9,314 nucleotides of DNA from Pedosphaera sp. (GTDB lineage Bacteria; Verrucomicrobiota; Verrucomicrobiia; Limisphaerales; Pedosphaeraceae). The stretch is from positions 1-9,314 of the forward strand of contig JAQGOT010000312.1 of assembly GCA_028293465.1 (NCBI GenBank). Reading direction: 5' to 3'. Of this stretch, positions 1 to 6,321 are shown piece by piece (positions within the stretch are counted from its first letter, which is position 1; each line of letters opens with the position of its first letter). The position numbers were made by a program, and so were the translations under genes. The notes below the pieces were generated by a model. The model saw only the letters and a list, made by a program, of their open reading frames with translations, was not told the DNA's origin and did no database searches.

Positions 1-273
1 CCGCAATTGGGGTGTGTATTTCAAAACGACCGCCTTGCCAACCAGTCCCTGGATTCGCTTGCGATGGTGGTTGAGTTGGGCCAGGCCCGTCTTGCGTTGT
101 TCCGCGTTGCCCAGAATCCCGATGTAAACCGTGGCCAACTGCAGATCGCTGGTCACGTTGACATCATTGACCGTGACCAAGCCGGCATCGCCGACCGGAA
201 TCTCACGGCGGATGACTTCACCGATCTCGCGCTTCAATAGCTCGCGAACCCGTTGCAATCTAAGCGAGGGCAT
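1..273 (-). CDS. rbfA: Ribosome-binding factor A, N-terminal part (cut by window edge)
   Basis: RbfA is a small KH-like protein that binds the 30S subunit and helps mature the 5' end of 16S rRNA; it is needed for normal growth in the cold. The visible 91 codons begin MPSLRLQRVRELLKREIGEV and continue with the family's pattern: an N-terminal amphipathic helix, then a beta segment near residues 33-55 (LVTVNDVNVTSDLQLATVYI) and the start of the next helix (residues 66-79, AQLNHHRKRIQGLV). The remainder lies beyond the left edge; the family is usually about 110-130 residues, so roughly three quarters is present. The start codon is 21 nt after the infB stop on the same strand, which fits translation from the nusA-infB-rbfA transcript. 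No purine-rich Shine-Dalgarno sequence is visible before the ATG (the stretch reads GGTTCCTCC), so initiation may rely on coupling or on a leaderless-like mechanism. Identity is strong from sequence pattern and gene order. Confidence 0.93.
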   Translation of the reverse strand, partial: MPSLRLQRVRELLKREIGEVIRREIPVGDAGLVTVNDVNVTSDLQLATVYIGILGNAEQRKTGLAQLNHHRKRIQGLVGKAVVLKYTPQLR

Positions 274-294
274 GGAGGAACCGTTTTAAGAAAA

Positions 295-2844
295 TCAGAG
301 TTTCTGGGCAACCCGCTCGACTGCATAGCACTCGATGGAATCACCCGCTTGGAAATCGCCAAAGCCGTCGATGCGAATGCCGCATTCCATGCCGGCCCGC
401 ACTTCGTTGACTTCGTCTTGGAACCGGCGCAGGGATTGGGTCACCCCTTCGTAAATCAATCCTTTGCGACGCATGACCCGGACCTTGCCGCGAACAATAC
501 GGCCCATGGTGACCATGCAACCGGCGACCGGTCCGCCTTTTGAAAGATCGAATATTTTGCGAACCTCGGCCGAGCCCACCACGACATCCTTCAGGATCGG
601 ATCCAGCAAGCCGGTCATGGCTTCCTTCACTTGGTCGATCAATTCGTAAATGATCGCATAAAGCTTGATTTGAACGCCTTCGCGCTTGGCGACGTCCGAG
701 ACGCCGTTGTCAATCCTGGTGTGAAAGCCGAGGATGACCGCATCGGAAGCCGAAGCCAGCGAAACGTCGGATTCAGTGATCGTCCCGACCGCGCTGTGAA
801 TGACTTCGAGCGAGACCTTGTCGGATTCGATCTTGTTGAGAGCTTCCACAATGGCTTCCACCGAGCCTTGGGTATCCGCTTTGACCACGATCTTGAGGAC
901 CTTGGCGTTGTTCGAAGTCATGGTGGCGAACAGGTTTTCCAAGGTGACCTTGGCACGGGCTTCCTGGCCTAGCGCACGAGCTTCCATGGCGCGCTTCTCG
1001 GCGAGGTCGCGCGCTTCCTTTTCGTTTTCCACGACGCTGAATTCCAAACCGGCTTCCGGCACGCCGTTCAACCCGAGCAATTTCACCGCGACGGATGGGC
1101 CGGCTTCTTTCTGCCGCTTTTCCTCCTCGTTGATCAGGGCGCGGACCTTGCCATAGTACTGACCGCAGATCACGATCTCGCCGAGTCGGAGAGTGCCCTT
1201 GCGGATCAGCACCGTGGCGGTGGGGCCGCCCGGTTCCAAGCCGGATTCGATCACATTACCCTTGGCGCGGCGATTCGGGTTGGCCTTCAACTCCATGATT
1301 TCCGCCTGGAGCAGGACCGCCTCAAGCAGTTTGTCCACGCCTTTTTTCGTGAGGGCGGAGACATCGACAAATTGGGTCTTGCCACCCCATTCTTCGCAAA
1401 CCAAGCCTTTTTCCTGCAATTGCTGGCGCACCTTCATCGGGTTCGCGTTGGGATGATCACACTTGTTCACCGCCACGATGATTTCCGCTTTGGCGGCTTG
1501 GGCGTGGCTAAGCGCTTCGAGGGTCTGGGGCATGACACCGTCATTCGCGGCGACCACCAGCACAACGATATCGGTCACATTAGCGCCACGGGCGCGCATG
1601 GAACTGAACGCGGCATGGCCCGGCGTATCAAGGAAGGTAATCTGTTGGATCTCGCCCTTCCGCTCGGGATGGGGGAACGAGATGGTATAGGCTCCGATGT
1701 GTTGCGTAATGCCGCCAGCTTCGCCGGCCACCACATCGGATTTCCGGATAACATCCAGCAGGGTCGTCTTGCCATGGTCAACGTGACCCATGATGGTTAC
1801 GACCGGCGCGCGAGGTCGGAGATCCTCCGTTTTATCCTCGACATCCAGTTCAACCTTTTTAGCGGGCGCGTGGACGATGCCGCTGCCGCGTTCCCGCTTC
1901 TCGACTTCAAAGCGGAAGCCGTATTTGGCGCAAATCTTTTGGGCGACCAGTTCGTCAATCGCCTGGTTGACGTTGGCAAAGACATTCAGCTCCATCAAAT
2001 CGGCGATGAGCTTGAACGGCTTGAGCTTTAGCTGCTCTGCCAGTTCCCGCACCACAATGGGCGGCTTGATTGAAATCATCTCGCCGGTTGTGGGCCCGGT
2101 GAACTTGGGCACCGCCGGTGCTGCGGGCCGTTGCGGCTCAGACCGCTGGGGGGCACCATAGCCAGGCCTGCCACCCTGCATTTGCGGACGACCGCCGGGG
2201 CCGGAAAAACCACCGCGCACATTGCGATTGTCCCCCGGACGGCGGGAGAAATCGGGCCTTGCTCCACCGGCGCCCGGACGGGGCGGGGGAAGCTTGACAG
2301 AACCGACCTTGTCCCCGGTGCGGGGGGCCGGTTTGGCGGGCAATTGGATGAACCCCACTTTGTCGCCGACCTGCGGTCCAGCGGGAGGCGGAGGGATAAC
2401 GGGTTCGGGAGCGGGTGGCGGCTCAGGTGCGGCAGCAACGACAGCTTCACCGTTCTCCACAGGTATCTCCGGGGGTGGGGTCGGAGCTATGATTGGAGCC
2501 GAGGGCGGGGTTACTTCAGCGATTACAACTGGTGCCGGCACCGGTTCACTTGGCGCGGCCGGGGCTGGTGGCGCTGCTACGACTGGGGCCGGAGCCGGAA
2601 CTGGAGGCGGAACCGGCGGGGCGGTGACCAAAATGATTTTTTCGGGTTCCGCTGGCGGAGCCGGGGGAGTGGTTACGTGCGGCCTGCCGCCGCTGAGTTT
2701 CTCCTCTAAATATTCGGCGGTGATCTTATCGAGCGAGCTGGAGGGAACCTTGGCGGCAGTAATGCCCAACTCCTTGGCTTTGGCTAGAACTTCTTTGTTC
2801 TCCAAGCCGAGCTTTTTTGAAATGTCGTAAATACGAACGGGCAT
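295..2844 (-). CDS. infB: Translation initiation factor IF-2
   Basis: IF-2 is the GTPase that brings fMet-tRNA to the 30S subunit and promotes 50S joining. The 849-residue product begins with an IF2_N-type helical module (residues 1-50, MPVRIYDISKKLGLENKEVL). A Pro/Ala-rich linker follows (about 52-160), then a Gly/Arg/Pro-rich stretch (about 186-240), then a second IF2_N module (about 264-313). The G domain starts near 346 and shows G1 GHVDHGKT (353-360), switch I GGITQHIGAY (377-386), G3 DTPGH (406-410), G4 NKCD (460-463) and G5 SAL (496-498). Domains II, III and IV follow to the C-terminus, with the fMet-tRNA-binding C2 region near 755-849. All GTPase motifs are intact. The linker carries two copies of GDKVG (160-164 and 177-181). 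The start is the first ATG of the conserved N-terminus; no clear Shine-Dalgarno sequence precedes it. It lies 97 nt after nusA and 21 nt before rbfA, in the classic operon order. Confidence 0.98.
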   Translation of the reverse strand: MPVRIYDISKKLGLENKEVLAKAKELGITAAKVPSSSLDKITAEYLEEKLSGGRPHVTTPPAPPAEPEKIILVTAPPVPPPVPAPAPVVAAPPAPAAPSEPVPAPVVIAEVTPPSAPIIAPTPPPEIPVENGEAVVAAAPEPPPAPEPVIPPPPAGPQVGDKVGFIQLPAKPAPRTGDKVGSVKLPPPRPGAGGARPDFSRRPGDNRNVRGGFSGPGGRPQMQGGRPGYGAPQRSEPQRPAAPAVPKFTGPTTGEMISIKPPIVVRELAEQLKLKPFKLIADLMELNVFANVNQAIDELVAQKICAKYGFRFEVEKRERGSGIVHAPAKKVELDVEDKTEDLRPRAPVVTIMGHVDHGKTTLLDVIRKSDVVAGEAGGITQHIGAYTISFPHPERKGEIQQITFLDTPGHAAFSSMRARGANVTDIVVLVVAANDGVMPQTLEALSHAQAAKAEIIVAVNKCDHPNANPMKVRQQLQEKGLVCEEWGGKTQFVDVSALTKKGVDKLLEAVLLQAEIMELKANPNRRAKGNVIESGLEPGGPTATVLIRKGTLRLGEIVICGQYYGKVRALINEEEKRQKEAGPSVAVKLLGLNGVPEAGLEFSVVENEKEARDLAEKRAMEARALGQEARAKVTLENLFATMTSNNAKVLKIVVKADTQGSVEAIVEALNKIESDKVSLEVIHSAVGTITESDVSLASASDAVILGFHTRIDNGVSDVAKREGVQIKLYAIIYELIDQVKEAMTGLLDPILKDVVVGSAEVRKIFDLSKGGPVAGCMVTMGRIVRGKVRVMRRKGLIYEGVTQSLRRFQDEVNEVRAGMECGIRIDGFGDFQAGDSIECYAVERVAQKL

Positions 2845-2941
2845 AATCTTGTTGATCTCTAACTTCGGGCCAGTACTGCCACAGAGCCTTCATATGTTTA
2901 ATACTTTAACATACGGCTGTTTTTTTTCCAGACGCGCAACT

Positions 2942-4228
2942 TCAAGCGGCAGTCGCTTCACCGGTCTGGCCTAACTTCAAATTGCGCCGGGCAGCTTCCG
3001 CGCGAACGGCTTCCATGATGGCGGCCGCTTGGTCACCGATTTGCGGGATTCCCGCCAAATCACTTTCATCCGCCTGGATCAAATCCTCCAGCCGGGTCAG
3101 ACCTTGATGCACCAACACGTCCGCTTGTTCCTGCGTGATGCCGGGGATGGCGGCCAAGATCTTCACAGCTTGGGCCACTTTCTGCTCAAACCCAATGGTG
3201 ACATGCACTTCAGGCTCGATATCCACCTGCCATCCGGTCAATTTGGACGAGAGTCGGGCATTCTGCCCACGCTTGCCGATCGCGAGCGAGAGTTGGTCTT
3301 CGCTCACGACAATCCGGACGCGGCGATTCGTCTCATCCACATCGAACGTCTTCAATTGGGCCGGGGCCAAGGCATTGGCGAGGAACACCTTGATGTTTGG
3401 ATCCCAACGAACAATGTCCACCTTCTCGTTGTTCAGTTCGCGAACGATATTCTTCACCCGCTGACCGCGCAACCCGACGCAAGCGCCAACCGGATCCACC
3501 TTCTCATCACGGGTATAAACCGCGAGCTTGGTCCGAAAACCGGGCTCCCGGGCGATGCCTTTGACTTCAATGGTGCCATCGTTGATTTCCGATACTTCCA
3601 ACTGGAAAAGCTTGATGACAAAACGCGGATCGGCGCGGGACAGGATGATCTCCGGGCCGTGCGGGCCGTTTTCAACCGCCTTGACGTAGCAACGGATCCG
3701 CTCGCCAATTTGGTACTCTTCCGTGGGCACGCGTTCGCGGTTCGGCAAAATGGCTTCGTATTTGCCAAGATCCACGCTGACATCCGAACGGTCAAAACGC
3801 CTCACCACCCCGCTGATGATATCACCAACGCGGTCCTTAAACTCGGCGAAAATGAGCTGCTTCTCCGCCCGGCGGATATGCTGCATCAAAGATTGCTTGG
3901 CATACTGCGACGCAATGCGGCCAAAACCAGCCGGCGTGACTTCCACTTCAATCTCCTCGCCAAGTTGGGCGTCGGGCTTGATTCGGCGGGCGTCAAAAAT
4001 GGTGATCTGATCGTGCTTGGAAAGCACTTTCTCCGAAACCACCAGCTTGGCGAAGGCCTTGATATCTCCCGTCTTGGGATCAATGGCACAACGAAGCTCG
4101 CGCGCCGGGCCGACCGCCTTCTTGGCAGCAGACAACAGTGCCTCCTCCACGGCAGCGATCAGGATACCACGGCTGATACCCTTCTCCCGCTCCCAGAATT
4201 CCAATACTGTTAAAAAGTCTGCGTTCAT
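2942..4228 (-). CDS. nusA: Transcription termination/antitermination protein NusA
   Basis: NusA binds RNA polymerase and nascent RNA, enhances pausing and intrinsic termination, and takes part in antitermination complexes. The 428-residue protein has an N-terminal RNAP-binding domain (about 1-130), an S1 domain (about 135-200, from GDIISGVVRRFDRSDVSVDL), KH1 around VGACVGLRGQRVKNIV (247-262), KH2 around SLAIGKRGQNARLSSKLTGW (314-333), and a C-terminal helix-hairpin-helix region (about 362-412) ending in a short tail. The open frame continues 29 codons further upstream to an ATG at 4315. The start at 4228 is preferred because MNADFLTVLEFWEREKGISR matches where family members begin and because the upstream codons run through the leader terminator hairpin. 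The only Shine-Dalgarno-like run (GAGGGG) lies 15 nt before the ATG and within a hairpin. This is the first gene of the operon; rimP, its common upstream neighbour, is absent. Confidence 0.97.
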   Translation of the reverse strand: MNADFLTVLEFWEREKGISRGILIAAVEEALLSAAKKAVGPARELRCAIDPKTGDIKAFAKLVVSEKVLSKHDQITIFDARRIKPDAQLGEEIEVEVTPAGFGRIASQYAKQSLMQHIRRAEKQLIFAEFKDRVGDIISGVVRRFDRSDVSVDLGKYEAILPNRERVPTEEYQIGERIRCYVKAVENGPHGPEIILSRADPRFVIKLFQLEVSEINDGTIEVKGIAREPGFRTKLAVYTRDEKVDPVGACVGLRGQRVKNIVRELNNEKVDIVRWDPNIKVFLANALAPAQLKTFDVDETNRRVRIVVSEDQLSLAIGKRGQNARLSSKLTGWQVDIEPEVHVTIGFEQKVAQAVKILAAIPGITQEQADVLVHQGLTRLEDLIQADESDLAGIPQIGDQAAAIMEAVRAEAARRNLKLGQTGEATAA

Positions 4229-4243
4229 ATAGTCATCACGGCA

Positions 4244-4257
4244 CCCCTCATCAGGGG
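4244..4257 (-). promoter_or_regulatory. Hairpin covering the nusA Shine-Dalgarno-like sequence
   Basis: On the minus strand the RNA reads CCCCU-GAUG-AGGGG, a 5-bp perfect stem with a 4-nt loop. Its 3' arm is the only purine-rich Shine-Dalgarno-like run in front of nusA, 15 nt from the AUG. If the hairpin forms, ribosome access would be lowered. The structure is read directly from the sequence; its regulatory role is an inference. Confidence 0.4.
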
Positions 4258-4260
4258 AAC

Positions 4261-4293
4261 AAAAAAGTCGGCAGATTTGATTCTTCCGACTTT
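4261..4293 (-). terminator. Intrinsic terminator (attenuator) in the nusA leader
   Basis: Reading the minus strand, AAAGTCGG pairs perfectly with CCGACTTT (8 bp, arms 4286-4293 and 4264-4271). A possible inner AGA/TCT pairing leaves a small loop, and an uninterrupted run of six T (4266-4261) completes a textbook intrinsic terminator. It lies between the nusA promoter and the nusA start, with no upstream gene on the same strand nearby to terminate. It would therefore act as an attenuator on the operon's own transcript. NusA itself stimulates intrinsic termination, so autoregulation is plausible but inferred. Confidence 0.72.
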
Positions 4294-4298
4294 GGCGC

Positions 4299-4312
4299 GC
4301 TGGCGAACCAGC
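4299..4312 (-). promoter_or_regulatory. UUCG-capped leader hairpin
   Basis: The minus-strand RNA reads GCUGG-UUCG-CCAGC, a perfect 5-bp stem closed by a UUCG tetraloop, immediately 5' of the attenuator stem. The loop is capped by G-C rather than the ideal C-G closing pair. It could be a pause hairpin or part of an alternative fold; an alternative UGGC/GCCA pairing with bases just downstream is possible. Function is inferred. Confidence 0.35.
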
Positions 4313-4335
4313 CATCTTTCTATACCGTTCTATTA

Positions 4336-4364
4336 ATAGTAAATTCGCCTTACGAGCACGTCAA
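4336..4364 (-). promoter_or_regulatory. Sigma70-type promoter of the nusA-infB-rbfA operon
   Basis: On the minus strand TTGACG (4364-4359) is followed by exactly 17 nt and TACTAT (4341-4336). The -35 box matches the TTGACA consensus at 5 of 6 positions and the -10 box matches TATAAT at 4 of 6. The predicted start is near 4329, giving a leader of about 100 nt that contains the hairpins described. The rest of the divergent gap up to the receiver-like gene holds a plus-strand promoter candidate and otherwise nothing I can name. Confidence 0.65.
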
Positions 4365-4478
4365 GGTTCAAATGCCCTCGGATAAGGCCCTGCAATTGGA
4401 CATATTACCTATGCCACCGCAAACGCCCTGCCGTTGGTGAACCTGAAAGTTCGTCTAAATATACATATTAACTCCTGT

Positions 4479-4507
4479 TTGGCAATAGCTTATGTTTGTC
4501 TTTTAAA
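4479..4507 (+). promoter_or_regulatory. Candidate promoter for the receiver-like gene and chdC
   Basis: TTGGCA (4479-4484), a 17-nt spacer and TTTAAA (4502-4507) form a fair sigma70-like promoter on the plus strand. The expected start near 4514 falls on top of the upstream GTG at 4513 and so favours the ATG at 4579 as the translation start of the next gene. Confidence 0.42.
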
Positions 4508-4578
4508 GTTGTGTGACGATTTTGGTTGCCGAATCAAAACTTTTTGCAATTTCCAGCCGGCTATCCCAAGCTGGCGGC

Positions 4579-4953
4579 ATGACGCAACCGTTAGCGCTGG
4601 TCCTGTATGAAAAACTGCTTCCCGGCAGCAAATTAGTGAACCGGTTGCAAGACCTCGGTTACCGCGTCCTGACCGTGCCATCGGCAGACGCTTTGACGGT
4701 GTTTGCGGAACAAGAGAAGCCGATGCTCGTGGTGGCGGATCTGGTGGCCACCCGCGCCAAGATCCCCGAAGCCATCGCGCAATTGAAACGAAACCCGGCC
4801 ACCAGCCATCTGCCGGTCATTGCTTTCGCCGACGAAAAAGACATAGCCCTCCAGTCCGCCGCCCGCGATGCCGGGGCCAATCTGGTGGTGAATGAGGTTG
4901 CGGTGGTGACGCATCTGGGGCAGTTTCTGGAGCAAGCGCTCCGTCTGGATTGA
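4579..4953 (+). CDS. Degenerate response-regulator receiver (pseudo-REC) protein
   Basis: A stand-alone receiver-fold protein of 124 residues with no output domain. From the ATG, beta-1 is LALVLYEK, followed by the first helix (GSKLVNRLQDLGY) and beta-3 PMLVVADLVA. In that strand the Asp aligns with the phospho-acceptor position of receiver domains. Later LPVIAFADEK occupies the beta-4 position and GANLVVNE the beta-5 position. The acidic pair normally at the end of beta-1 is missing (LYEK), the beta-4 Thr/Ser is replaced, and the conserved beta-5 Lys is not seen. Ordinary Mg2+-dependent phosphorylation is therefore doubtful. The frame is open from a GTG at 4513, but the ATG at 4579 fits both the domain boundary and the promoter candidate. 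It ends 40 nt before chdC on the same strand, suggesting co-transcription. The fold assignment is by pattern only. Confidence 0.72.
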   Translation: MTQPLALVLYEKLLPGSKLVNRLQDLGYRVLTVPSADALTVFAEQEKPMLVVADLVATRAKIPEAIAQLKRNPATSHLPVIAFADEKDIALQSAARDAGANLVVNEVAVVTHLGQFLEQALRLD

Positions 4954-4993
4954 CGGGGATTTTGGTTTTCGATTTCCATTCCAACAGCCATTT

Positions 4994-5809
4994 ATGAGCC
5001 TTCCTTCCGTTAAATTGAACCAAGGCATCCACGTGATGCATCTGTTTTACCGAATCAACCGCGTCCGTTGGGCGGAATTAGACGCAGCCGCATCGGCTGA
5101 ATCCCGGACCAAATTGGAAGCGCTTTGCGCCGCCAACGCGAACAGCAGCCATCCGCGCCTGACGAGTTATGCGAATGTCGGCGGCAAAGCTGATCTGGCC
5201 CTGATGCTGCAAGCAGCGGAGTTGGGCCAGCTCGCCCAGATGCATCGGGACGTGGAGGCTTGCTTTGCGCCGGGAGTTTTGGATCCAGTTTTCAGTTACT
5301 TCAGCGTGACCGAGCTTTCCGAATACATGCCGTCTGAGGAAGAGAGTCGGCAAACGCTCCTGCAACAGGAAAAACTCGCCGAGGAAAGCGAGGAGTTCAA
5401 GACCCGCATGGCCGAATCCAACAAGCGCCGCGCGGACTACGAACATTACCGGCTTTATCCCGAGCTGCCCGACTGGGAGGTCATGGGCTTTTACCCGATG
5501 AGCAAGCGCCGCTTGGCGGCGGATAACTGGTACATGCTCGACTTCGCGACGCGCAAGCGCCTCATGGGCGGCCACGCGCGGGTGGGACGCAAGTTCGCCG
5601 GGCGGGTTTCCCAACTCATCACCGGCTCAACCGGTCTCGATGGCTGGGAATGGGGGGTTACGCTGATGGCCCACCAGGTGGATGCCTTGAAGGAAATTGT
5701 TTACGAAATGCGCTTTGATGAAGTGACCGCCCGCTACGGCGAGTTCGGGCCTTTCTACATCAATTTGCGTCTGGCCCCTGCGGCGCTTTGGGAACACCTG
5801 CGATTGTAA
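4994..5809 (+). CDS. chdC: Coproheme decarboxylase (chlorite dismutase family)
   Basis: ChdC (HemQ) converts Fe-coproporphyrin III to heme b by two peroxide-dependent decarboxylations, the last step of the coproporphyrin-dependent heme pathway in the cytoplasm. The 271-residue length suits the family. The N-terminal ferredoxin-like half begins GIHVMHLFYRINRVRW, and the heme-binding C-terminal half contains FYPMSKRR, NWYMLDFATRKRLMGGHARV, TGLDGWEWGVTL and YEMRFDEVTARYGEFGPFYI. Y167, M169, K171, H194 and Q207 keep the spacing of the Listeria enzyme's Tyr147, Met149, His174 and Gln187, with H194 the proximal heme ligand and Y167 the radical tyrosine. The FYPM signature argues for a decarboxylase rather than a true chlorite dismutase. 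The ATG at 4994 is favoured over one at 5036 because conserved residues precede the latter. No Shine-Dalgarno sequence is visible. It sits 40 nt after the receiver-like gene. Confidence 0.94.
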   Translation: MSLPSVKLNQGIHVMHLFYRINRVRWAELDAAASAESRTKLEALCAANANSSHPRLTSYANVGGKADLALMLQAAELGQLAQMHRDVEACFAPGVLDPVFSYFSVTELSEYMPSEEESRQTLLQQEKLAEESEEFKTRMAESNKRRADYEHYRLYPELPDWEVMGFYPMSKRRLAADNWYMLDFATRKRLMGGHARVGRKFAGRVSQLITGSTGLDGWEWGVTLMAHQVDALKEIVYEMRFDEVTARYGEFGPFYINLRLAPAALWEHLRL

Positions 5810-5818
5810 CGCAGCCGA

Positions 5819-5839
5819 ACACCCGTGCGGCGCGGGTGT
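5819..5839 (+). terminator. Terminator-like hairpin after chdC
   Basis: ACACCCG (5819-5825) pairs perfectly with CGGGTGT (5833-5839) around a 7-nt loop, starting 10 nt after the chdC stop codon. No T tract follows (GATCAAG), so it may be a weak or factor-assisted terminator, or an mRNA 3'-end stabiliser. Confidence 0.4.
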
Positions 5840-5975
5840 GATCAAGATTGGGTGAGGCAAGGCGGGATTGGACCACGGTGACTACCCGCTAAGCTGTTGC
5901 GATACCATTCTGGAACGATAATTTCGGCCAAGTGAGAACATTTGCTTTCGGCAGTCCTTGCCGGAAAGGGATTTG

Positions 5976-6041
5976 ACCGCGAACCATGCGAAACACGCGA
6001 ACAGGGATGGAACTCGGTTTCCCTTCCGCGTGGTTCGCGGT
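5976..6041. repeat. Intergenic inverted repeat with 15-bp arms
   Basis: ACCGCGAACCATGCG (5976-5990) is the reverse complement of CGCGTGGTTCGCGGT (6027-6041) at 14 of 15 positions, with a 36-nt centre. Within the left half the sub-motif GCGAA recurs (GCGAACC, GCGAAAC, GCGAACA). It has the look of a dispersed palindromic (REP- or MITE-like) element. Copy number elsewhere in the genome cannot be seen from this window. Confidence 0.6.
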
Positions 6042-6220
6042 GGTCTGTTCCATTGCGGTGATTTCAAAAGAACTTTGGCAACGCAGGCGATGATCTGTAA
6101 ACTTGGTGCCGGTGGCTTGGAACGCCCAGCGGCGGGGGTTGGGCCATTGCCGCGCATCGGCTGTAAAAGGAAAATGAGAAGAACCACACCAAAAATCAGC
6201 TCTGACCCCTTTCAGTCCGG

Positions 6221-6242
6221 GGCCTTTTTGCAAACAAAGGCC
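6221..6242. repeat. Palindrome next to the left cassette end
   Basis: GGCCTTT (6221-6227) and AAAGGCC (6236-6242) form a perfect 7-bp stem with an 8-nt loop, directly adjoining the GACCCCTTTC end motif. Subterminal hairpins of this kind are recognised by IS200/IS605-type and REP-associated transposases, which is only a suggestive parallel here. There is a short T run in the left arm but not a terminator tail. Confidence 0.45.
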
Positions 6243-6321
6243 AAATCAGTAGGCAATTCGATAGGCAACAACTTTACCCAGATCGGCGACGTGTTTGGGT
6301 GGTAACAACTGAACAATTTTC

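Larger units (their letters stand above)
5810..6321. other. Gene-free spacer between chdC and the small lipoprotein gene
   Basis: About 510 nt with no convincing gene; the short open frames look like repeat-derived translations without family character. It holds the hairpin just after chdC (5819-5839), the long-armed inverted repeat (5976-6041), the GACCCCTTTC end motif (6204) and the palindrome at 6221-6242. TAGGCAA occurs twice with 12-bp spacing (6250 and 6262) ahead of the lipoprotein gene. I see no clear promoter for that gene. Confidence 0.6.

Noticed and set aside
253..2830. Long plus-strand open frames opposite infB (for example 1372-2031 and 2131-2709)
   Set aside because: They are antisense shadows of an intact, highly conserved IF-2 coding sequence in GC-rich DNA and show no family character of their own.
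2891..2928. Weak hairpin followed by a T8 run on the plus strand between infB and nusA
   Set aside because: The T run would serve a plus-strand transcript, but no plus-strand gene lies upstream; the operon runs the other way.
3029..4213. 394-codon plus-strand open frame opposite nusA
   Set aside because: It lies entirely antisense to nusA, whose domains are unmistakable; its composition mirrors the complement of nusA codons.
4513..4578. GTG start at 4513 for the receiver-like gene
   Set aside because: It coincides with the predicted transcription start, and the first 22 residues lie outside the receiver fold, so the ATG at 4579 is preferred.
6250..6268. TAGGCAA direct repeat ahead of the small lipoprotein gene
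   Set aside because: Seven bases twice with 12-bp spacing can arise by chance, and no promoter could be placed with it.
5889..6305. Overlapping open frames in the chdC-lipoprotein spacer
   Set aside because: They cross the inverted repeat on both strands and read as repeat translations, with no ribosome site or recognisable domain.
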